From Alloprevotella sp. (GTDB lineage Bacteria > Bacteroidota > Bacteroidia > Bacteroidales > Bacteroidaceae): a DNA stretch of 8,599 bases. Each line of letters starts with the position of its first letter. The first letter of the stretch is position 1. The stretch is from positions 1-8,599 of the forward strand of contig JABZGM010000084.1 of assembly GCA_015259235.1 (NCBI GenBank), in the 5' to 3' direction. A program made the position numbers and the translations under genes. This document shows positions 1 to 4,850 of this stretch, piece by piece. Below the pieces are notes generated by a model. That model saw only the letters and a list, made by a program, of their open reading frames with translations, ran no database searches and was not told the origin of the DNA.

Positions 1-172
1 TGCCAGCATAGAGAGTGAGTTGCGAAATCAGCTGAGCAGCATCCCTCGCTTGCCTCTGCGCGGGCATCCTCTGTCATGGCGCCCCAAGTCAAAAGGGGAC
101 ATTTGCCCTTCGCCACACGATTTTTACGCATTTCCCTCAATCAATTTTGTTTTTCCCATGGCTTTCGTTGTT

Positions 173-199
173 TGAGGGGCTTTTCCCTCACGTTTTTTT
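173..199 (+). terminator. Possible rho-independent terminator
   Basis: TGAGGG (173-178) pairs with CCCTCA (185-190) around a six-base loop, and seven T residues follow at 193-199. The stem is only 6 bp, so strength is uncertain. It could end a plus-strand gene lying left of the window. An open frame from base 2 meets TGA at 173-175, inside the hairpin, but that frame does not look like a real protein. Confidence 0.4.
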
Positions 200-253
200 G
201 AGGTGGTTTCTCACGCGTGCGCGTACATGTGCGCCTTCCCTGGGATTTCCACT

Positions 254-464
254 TTTTTGCTTTCACAACCTTCACACGTGTCCTATTTCAAACTCGAAAA
301 ATTGGGTTACGGTAATCACATGAGACCAGTGCTTGAAATCTCGAGATTGCGCTCCTTTTCAAGGAGAGATTTGTCAAATTGTTAAAATATGTCCGAAAAG
401 TGCTTGTTACGACTTGATACAAAGAGTGTTATGCGGAAATCTGTGAAGGTTGTGAAAGCAAAAA
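254..464. repeat. 23-bp perfect inverted repeat, 165-bp spacer
   Basis: The left arm 254-276 begins TTTTTGCTTTCACAACC. The right arm 442-464 is its exact reverse complement over 23 bases. The arms are 165 bp apart. Outside the arms both flanks keep a shared ATTT and then a GC-alternating tract, so the symmetry may extend imperfectly to about 203-515. No target-site duplication is obvious next to the arms. The arms could be terminal repeats of a small non-autonomous element (MITE) or the stem of a long RNA hairpin. No transposase lies nearby. Confidence 0.7.
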
Positions 465-662
465 GGCATAAATTGCAATGGTGCGAGTGCGCGCGCCCGC
501 GCGAGGAGAGAGGATTGAAACACTTTTTAAGGTGACTTTCGTGCTACCTTGCGATGCTTTCCAGAGGAGAGGTTATCCTAGCAAAGTTTTGCAGCGGAAT
601 GCTCCATGTCGCTTGCTCAATCGTCCGAGGCTTTTTGGAATAAATCTTCGTTGTTCAGAAAA

Positions 663-746
663 AAAAACTCCCACGTTTTTTGAAAAAACTCCATCGTTTT
701 CAAGAAAACCTCCCACGTTTTTTCAGTCCTCTCCTACGTATTGAAC
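663..746. repeat. 21-bp tandem repeat, four degenerate units
   Basis: The CG dinucleotide recurs with its G at 675, 696, 717 and 738, a period of exactly 21. Units are 663-683, 684-704, 705-725 and 726-746. The consensus core is AAAACTCCCACGTTTTTT. Units 1 to 3 are close, and unit 4 keeps mainly CTCCxACGT. In one plus frame the unit reads as a heptapeptide like KTPTFFE, but the surrounding frame looks non-coding. The units abut, so this is a minisatellite and not a CRISPR array. Confidence 0.8.
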
Positions 747-882
747 TACACTTCTTCTGAAGGAGAGAGAAATCATGAATTTCTGGGGTTTTAGATTCGA
801 TGTGTTGAAGCGAAGAAGCATTTTATGATAGACATCTTCAGAATTAGTTCGTCTTCAGCGCAGCAGTATTGCGTTGGGAGCC

Positions 883-921
883 AAAAAAATCCCACTCATC
901 GCAGGATGAATGGGAATTTTT
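883..921 (-). terminator. Terminator of the DUF3467 gene
   Basis: CTCATC (895-900) pairs with GATGAA (905-910), and TCCCA (890-894) pairs with TGGGA (911-915). The loop is GCAG and there is one C/A mismatch. The A run at 883-889 gives seven U residues after the hairpin in a minus-strand transcript. It begins about 41 nt after the DUF3467 stop codon, the expected place. A T run on the other side means it could also work in the plus direction. Confidence 0.75.
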
Positions 922-961
922 ATTGTTCAGCGCAGTGCTGACTACCGCATCAAGGACGCAA

Positions 962-1300
962 TTAAGCGTTGCCTTCGGGCAAACCGAAAGGAGTAGCAGT
1001 GCGACCAACGCCTTCGGGTTGAGCAGCTTCTGGAGCACCGCCAAGTTGGATAGTGCCAAATTGTTGTTCAAAGTTCACCACATTTTCTTGGAGAGCGAAG
1101 AGCAAACGCTTAGCGCTTTCGGGAGAGAGGATTTGGCGGTTGTTCACGCGAGCTTGGGGCAAACCTGGAAGAGCTGCCACGAAGTCGATGACAAATTCTT
1201 GGTTGCTGTGGTTGATGATTGCCAAGTTGCTGTAGTTGCCGTTGGCTACTTCTGGAGTCAGCTCGATTTGGAGCTGTTGAGGAGCTTGTTCTTGTGCCAT
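962..1300 (-). CDS. DUF3467 domain-containing protein
   Basis: A 112-residue soluble protein. Residues about 10-84 match the DUF3467 family as I know it from Bacteroidetes: an N-terminal LQIELTPEVANGNYSN segment, then NLAIINHSNQEFVIDF, a short PGLPQARV turn, and a C-terminal helix SPESAKRLLFALQENVVNFEQQFG. The tail (85-112) is rich in Ala, Gly and Pro and is probably disordered. No signal peptide or membrane segment is seen. The function of the family is unknown. In Bacteroides the gene usually lies between rpoC and rpsL on their strand. Here it lies about 2.4 kb from rpsL and faces away, with its own promoter and terminator. The start at 1300 is the only ATG giving the full domain. An overlapping plus-strand frame is a shadow. 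Confidence 0.88.
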   Translation of the reverse strand: MAQEQAPQQLQIELTPEVANGNYSNLAIINHSNQEFVIDFVAALPGLPQARVNNRQILSPESAKRLLFALQENVVNFEQQFGTIQLGGAPEAAQPEGVGRTATPFGLPEGNA

Positions 1301-1469
1301 GATGTGGTCAAGTTATTAGGATGATAAATGTGAATTCAGAGTGAGCGTGACAATTCTTTATAGTGGCATACTCAGCGGAGCTTGCGATGGGGTATTGTCG
1401 TGCTAAATGTAGTTTTGCAATTACTATGCCAAAACGAAGGTGTGTCATAGCAAGGCAAACAATCATAAG

Positions 1470-1501
1470 CAAATATAGCACGAAACACCGAATTGAACAA
1501 A
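1470..1501 (-). promoter_or_regulatory. Promoter of the DUF3467 gene
   Basis: On the minus strand TTTG (1501-1498) stands 20 nt before TATATTTG (1477-1470). This matches the Bacteroidetes housekeeping consensus TTTG, 19-21 nt, TAnnTTTG. Transcription would begin a few bases beyond 1470 and leave a leader of about 165 nt before the ATG at 1300. A second TTTG at 1505-1502 (spacing 24) fits less well. Confidence 0.75.
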
Positions 1502-1527
1502 CAAAGTGCAAGAAATCTCTGTAATAA

Positions 1528-1559
1528 TTTGGAATTATCTTATTTTGCTAGTAAATTTG
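1528..1559 (+). promoter_or_regulatory. Promoter of the OmpA-type gene
   Basis: TTTG (1528-1531), then 20 nt, then TAAATTTG (1552-1559). Both elements match the Bacteroidetes promoter consensus fully. The predicted transcript start is near 1564 and gives a leader of about 115 nt. It stands back to back with the DUF3467 promoter; the two upstream TTTG elements are only 26 bp apart. Confidence 0.78.
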
Positions 1560-1679
1560 CAGGATAGGAAATAGGCATCGTGTCGTTGCTGCTTCAATCT
1601 GGCGAGGCGTGTAGACATCGACAAGAACCCTTTCCTCACTGAATCCTTGATGAAAGGCGCTACATCGAATAATTGATAT

Positions 1680-3017
1680 ATGAAAAGACTTCTCTTAATT
1701 CTGTTGGCTAGCACAACCCTGCTTGGTGCTCGTGCGCAGTATACTGATTTTCCCAAATTTTCGGACAACTGGTCGGTCACTGTTGCTGGCGGAGTGGGGC
1801 ATCCCCTCATCTATCACCCTCACCCTAAACTGCTCACCCCTAGTTTGGGTGTGGGGCTGAAGAAGCAGCTCACCTCCTCTTTTTCTCTCGGCATGGATGT
1901 GGACTATGTGTCATGGAACAACAAGCTCTCTCTTACGCGTTACGAGCGTTCGCAAGTGCATGTGGTGGGTAGCCTGAACTTGGGCAATCTCTTTGCTGGA
2001 AGTGTGGGGCAACCCCGATTGTTTGAAGTCGAAGTAAAGGGTTCTGCCGGTTGGGGACATATCTTTGATAAATCGCGTCGCACTAGTCCCGATGCCAATT
2101 ATCTGGTGAGCAAATGGGGCATCGATCTTACTTATAACTTTGGCTCTCACCGTCGTTGGGGACTTGGATTACGTCCTAGTGTCCGTTTTGATTTGCGCAA
2201 TGAGGGGGCAGCAAATTATGAGAGTTTCAATGCCAATCGAGCTGAACTTGACATCGCTCTTGGTCTCACTTATCGCTTCGGTAAGAAGATGGTGGTGCCG
2301 CATAAGATGGTCATCCCTTCACCGATGCAAAGAACGTCGGTGATTTATTCTTCCGTGCCCGCTGCTCTAGAAGGAAGTGTGTCGCCCATTGTGAATGGAG
2401 CCATGGAGCCTGGCGTAGGAAAGTCCACTACTGCCATGTCGGTGCCTGATGAGCTTTCGTTGGGAGAAAACTCCACGGCTGATCCAAAAACGATGCATTT
2501 CTTCTTGAAAGAAATGGCAAATCGTGATGAAACCATTGCCACACAGAAGCAGCGCATAGCAGAACTCGAGATGCTCTTGGCGAAGATAGTGGACCATCCT
2601 CAGTCCACGCAAATTGCAGCCTCGCATCGCGATACGCTCGCAGTGAAGACGGCGCCAGCAGTTGTGGCAAAGAAAGCCACTCCTCAAGCAAGTTTGAAAT
2701 TAGAAACGATTGTCAGCTTCGGATTTGGACGTGTTGTAGTCGATGCTCCTCAGTTTCCGAACGTGGAGCGTGTAGCGAACTACTTGAAAGCGCATCCTCG
2801 TGCAAAAGTGAAGGTTCGTGGCTATGCTTCGCCTGCTGGACCGCTTGCTACGAACATTCGCATGGCGAAGCAGCGTGCGGAATCCGTTATGAATCTGTTG
2901 ATTGCACAATATGGTATTGCTGAAAACCGCATTGATGCTGATGGCAACGGTGTCGGCAATTTCTTCCGCGAAGCAGAGTGGAATAGTGTAGCCATCTGCA
3001 GTGTGTACGAAGACTAA
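1680..3017 (+). CDS. OmpA-family outer-membrane protein
   Basis: A 445-residue exported protein. Residues 1-19 form a signal peptide (MKRLLLILLASTTLLG, probable cleavage after ARA). Residues about 28-202 are rich in alternating, aromatic-flanked strands with glycines, ending in LDIALGLTYRFG, consistent with a small outer-membrane beta-barrel. Residues about 203-270 are a low-complexity linker. A coiled coil follows at 272-303 (KEMANRDETIATQKQRIAEL), then a second linker. Residues about 340-445 resemble the OmpA C-terminal peptidoglycan-binding domain: VKVRGYASPAG (377-387), then an N and QRAESV, then the GNGVGNFF end region. The Arg of the RA pair (399) is kept, but the Asp that normally contacts diaminopimelate (GYTD in E. 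coli) is Ser here. The gene stands alone between its own promoter and a terminator. Its role as a link between outer membrane and cell wall is inferred from the family. Confidence 0.85.
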   Translation: MKRLLLILLASTTLLGARAQYTDFPKFSDNWSVTVAGGVGHPLIYHPHPKLLTPSLGVGLKKQLTSSFSLGMDVDYVSWNNKLSLTRYERSQVHVVGSLNLGNLFAGSVGQPRLFEVEVKGSAGWGHIFDKSRRTSPDANYLVSKWGIDLTYNFGSHRRWGLGLRPSVRFDLRNEGAANYESFNANRAELDIALGLTYRFGKKMVVPHKMVIPSPMQRTSVIYSSVPAALEGSVSPIVNGAMEPGVGKSTTAMSVPDELSLGENSTADPKTMHFFLKEMANRDETIATQKQRIAELEMLLAKIVDHPQSTQIAASHRDTLAVKTAPAVVAKKATPQASLKLETIVSFGFGRVVVDAPQFPNVERVANYLKAHPRAKVKVRGYASPAGPLATNIRMAKQRAESVMNLLIAQYGIAENRIDADGNGVGNFFREAEWNSVAICSVYED

Positions 3018-3522
3018 TCGCTTAGCGATAAGGGTATCTTCGACGATGATACTTCGCGTTCGTGTTTGCTGACGTGTATATAAATTTTGTTTGTTCTTGC
3101 TTCAAGTGGCAAGTTATGGATAGGGTATGTCCACCCCATTACGCATGTTGAGCTCATTTGCGGTCAAAACCCATGGATACACAACTATAGGTTAAGTGTA
3201 TCGCAAAGGCAGAAAAACCTCAAGCTCGTGTGGAGTATCCCCTCCTTGTTTCCTTATTCGGAACTAAGATTTGTGTAAATGTAATCATAGAAAAGCGTGA
3301 GTGCTGACTCGTTCAGTATTCACGTTTTCTTTGTCTTGTGTCGATGGGGGATGGTCGATGTCTGTGTTTCGCAGGAAGACATATCGCCAGTTGCAAATGT
3401 TTAGGATTACAAAGTTGTGAGTTGTGTAGTCAATAGGGTGAAATCTTCACTCGTCAGAATTTGGAGAACTTGCAACAAGAGGTGGAATATGCAAGAGGAC
3501 TTGTAATAAAAGACTATAAATA
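3018..3522. other. Long intergenic region before the str operon
   Basis: No convincing gene is seen. Right after the OmpA-type stop codon two small hairpins can form: ATCGC/GCGAT (3017-3029) and GTATC/GATAC (3034-3052). Neither has a T run. A 63-codon frame at 3087-3278 has no family resemblance, no promoter and no A-rich start context. The only strong elements are the terminator at 3292-3333 and, beyond it, a modest hairpin ATGTCT/AGACAT (3358-3382). The str promoter begins right after the region. Confidence 0.55.
3292..3333 (+). terminator. Rho-independent terminator after the OmpA-type gene
   Basis: A 16-bp uninterrupted stem with three G-U pairs joins 3292-3307 (AAAGCGTGAGTGCTGA) to 3313-3328 around the loop CTCGT, and the stem runs into TTTTCTTT. 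It lies about 275 nt after the OmpA-type stop, so that mRNA would have a long 3' tail. It also insulates the str operon from upstream transcription. Confidence 0.75.
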
Positions 3523-3554
3523 GTTGGCTACGCCAGAAAAAAACGCTAACTTTG
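3523..3554 (+). promoter_or_regulatory. str operon promoter
   Basis: GTTG (3523-3526) lies 20 nt before TAACTTTG (3547-3554). The downstream element is a perfect TAnnTTTG and the upstream one matches three of four bases. Start of transcription is expected near 3559, giving a leader of about 100 nt before rpsL. The same TAACTTTG octamer and 20-nt spacing serve rplS in this window. Confidence 0.82.
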
Positions 3555-3563
3555 CACCTCAAA

Positions 3564-3610
3564 GGGCATAGTATGCACTATCGCCTGGTGAAAAAGCAGC
3601 TAGATCTGCT
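3564..3610 (+). promoter_or_regulatory. Two hairpins in the rpsL leader
   Basis: Hairpin 1 pairs GGGC (3564-3567) and ATAGT (3568-3572) with ACTAT (3577-3581) and GCCT (3583-3586); C3582 bulges, one pair is G-U, and the loop is ATGC. Hairpin 2 pairs AGCAG (3595-3599) with CTGCT (3606-3610). After them the leader is nearly all A with few other bases up to the ATG. This could be a stability element or a ribosomal-protein target. Function is not shown by the sequence alone. Confidence 0.4.
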
Positions 3611-3661
3611 CCTGAAACTCGCAACAAAATCAATAATATAAACAATTAAAAAACAAACAAA

Positions 3662-4045
3662 ATGCCTACTATTCAACAACTTGTGCGCAAGGGTCGTTCA
3701 GTGGCTGCGGAGAAGTCAAAATCTCCAGCTTTGGAAAACTGCCCCCAGCGTCGTGGTGTTTGCGTGCGCGTTTACACAACCACGCCTAAGAAACCAAACT
3801 CTGCTATGCGTAAGGTAGCCCGTGTGCGCTTGACCAACGGTAAGGAAGTTAACTCTTACATCCCAGGTGAAGGTCACAACCTCCAAGAGCACAGCATCGT
3901 TCTCGTTCGCGGTGGTCGTGTGAAGGACCTTCCTGGTGTGCGCTATCACATCGTTCGCGGTACACTCGATACTGCTGGTGTAGCAAACCGTACTCAACGC
4001 CGCTCCAAGTATGGTGCTAAGCGTCCTAAGGCTGCTAAGAAGTAA
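3662..4045 (+). CDS. rpsL: 30S ribosomal protein S12
   Basis: A complete 127-residue S12, which sits at the decoding centre of the 30S subunit and monitors codon-anticodon pairing. The hallmark motifs are present: TTTPKKPNSAMRKVARVRL (39-57), SYIPGEGHNLQEHS (65-78), and VRGGRVKDLPGVRYH (82-96). Lys43 and Lys88, the usual sites of streptomycin-resistance changes, are wild type, and Asp89, modified in some bacteria, is kept. It is the first gene of the operon. No Shine-Dalgarno sequence precedes the ATG; the 25 bases before it are almost only A with some C and T, usual for highly expressed Bacteroidetes genes. The next gene starts unusually far away, after 296 bp. Confidence 0.98.
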   Translation: MPTIQQLVRKGRSVAAEKSKSPALENCPQRRGVCVRVYTTTPKKPNSAMRKVARVRLTNGKEVNSYIPGEGHNLQEHSIVLVRGGRVKDLPGVRYHIVRGTLDTAGVANRTQRRSKYGAKRPKAAKK

Positions 4046-4341
4046 TTAGCCTTAGTTGATGGCACGAAGAGTAATCAGTTGGGGCCTTCTCTCTAAATCG
4101 AAATGATGCCACAACGATGAAGGATTGCTTTGATTTGATGCAACACACACTCTCTCTTGAGTCGTGCTTGCTTTAAGCTGTCAATTCGTGACCACTTATT
4201 CGTATTCTTTTACCACAAAAGTATTGGTTGGCAAAGGTTGAGTAAGCTCTTCATTGATGTACGCTCATTATTTATATAGCGTGCTTCCCGAAGATGCTGA
4301 AGATACATTGCAGCCTCTTACAAAACCAAAAAACAAAACTC
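4046..4341 (+). promoter_or_regulatory. Long rpsL-rpsG intercistronic region with foldable core
   Basis: There are 296 bp between rpsL and rpsG. GTTG (4055-4058) plus TGGCA (4060-4064) can pair with TGCCACAAC (4107-4115) with one bulged A; inside, GAAG (4066-4069) can pair with CTTC (4086-4089). In E. coli, S7 represses its own operon by binding RNA between rpsL and rpsG, so this fold is a candidate S7 target, by analogy of position only. No T run follows, so it is not a terminator, and I see no good TAnnTTTG promoter in the gap. Confidence 0.45.
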
Positions 4342-4818
4342 ATGCGTAAAGCAAAACCAAAGAAGCGCCTGATCCTTCCTGATCCTGTATTTGGCGACCA
4401 AAAAGTATCTAAGTTCGTAAACCACCTCATGTATGATGGTAAGAAGAACGTGAGCTACGAAATTTTCTACTCAGCTCTCAAGCTCGTAGGCGAAAAGATG
4501 AGCGGTGAAGAAAAGAGCGCACTCGAAATCTGGAAAGCAGCTCTCGATAAGGTAACTCCCCAAGTGGAAGTAAAGAGCCGCCGTATCGGTGGTGCAACTT
4601 TCCAAGTTCCTACAGAAATCCGTCCTGATCGTAAGGAGTCTGTGTCTATGAAGAACCTCATCGCTTTCGCTCGTAAGCGTGGTGGTAAAACCATGGCAGA
4701 CAAGCTCGCTGCAGAAATCATGGACGCTTACAACGAACAAGGTGGTGCTTTCAAGCGTAAGGAAGAAATGCACCGTATGGCAGAAGCTAACCGCGCATTC
4801 GCACACTTCCGCTTCTAA
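4342..4818 (+). CDS. rpsG: 30S ribosomal protein S7
   Basis: S7 nucleates assembly of the 3' domain of 16S rRNA (the 30S head) and lies near the E-site tRNA. The protein is 158 residues, the usual Bacteroidetes length. Motifs run MRKAKPKKRLILPDPVFGDQ (1-20), KFVNHLMYDGKK (24-35), VTPQVEVKSRRIGGATFQVP (71-90), IRPDRKES (93-100) and ARKRGGKTMADKLAAEI (110-126), ending RAFAHFRF. The frame is open upstream to an ATG at 4294, but those 16 extra residues match nothing in S7. The ATG at 4342 gives the conserved N-terminus and has the A-rich upstream stretch seen at the other starts. fusA follows after 32 bp. Confidence 0.97.
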   Translation: MRKAKPKKRLILPDPVFGDQKVSKFVNHLMYDGKKNVSYEIFYSALKLVGEKMSGEEKSALEIWKAALDKVTPQVEVKSRRIGGATFQVPTEIRPDRKESVSMKNLIAFARKRGGKTMADKLAAEIMDAYNEQGGAFKRKEEMHRMAEANRAFAHFRF

Positions 4819-4850
4819 TTTAGCACATCGCACAATAGCATACTAACAAA

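Larger units (their letters stand above)
1..882. other. Gene-free, repeat-bearing region
   Basis: I find no recognisable gene in these roughly 880 bases. Short open frames exist on both strands, but none looks like a known family. They carry odd residue runs, and the longest plausible one (478-744) reads through a tandem DNA repeat. What is visible is structural: a terminator-like hairpin near 173-199, a 23-bp inverted repeat with arms at 254-276 and 442-464, GC-alternating tracts outside both arms (about 213-232 and 481-503), and a 21-bp tandem repeat at 663-746. The motif AGGAGAG also recurs on both strands. The region looks like the decayed remains of one or more small non-coding mobile elements, which is an inference. 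Confidence 0.6.

Noticed and set aside
1..76. Minus frame with ATG at 76-74 running off the left edge
   Set aside because: Only 25 codons are visible, with no promoter and no recognisable N-terminus.
2..175. Plus frame open from the left edge to TGA at 173-175
   Set aside because: It ends inside a terminator-like hairpin, which is tempting, but the residues look like translated non-coding DNA and match no family I know. Too uncertain to list as a gene end.
478..744. 88-codon plus-strand frame with a heptapeptide repeat (KTPTFFE-like)
   Set aside because: The repeat is explained by the 21-bp DNA tandem array. The N-terminal part comes from GC-alternating DNA, there is no promoter, and it resembles no known protein.
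663..746. Possible CRISPR array
   Set aside because: Units are 21 bp, directly abutting with no spacers, degenerate, and no cas gene is in the window.
869..1324. 151-codon plus-strand frame
   Set aside because: It is antisense to the recognisable DUF3467 gene, which has its own promoter and terminator on the minus strand.
3087..3278. 63-codon frame between the OmpA-type gene and its terminator
   Set aside because: No family resemblance, no A-rich start context and no promoter of its own.
4294..4341. N-terminal extension of S7 from an upstream ATG
   Set aside because: The 16 extra residues are not part of S7. The ATG at 4342 gives the conserved start MRKAKPKKR and has the A-rich context.
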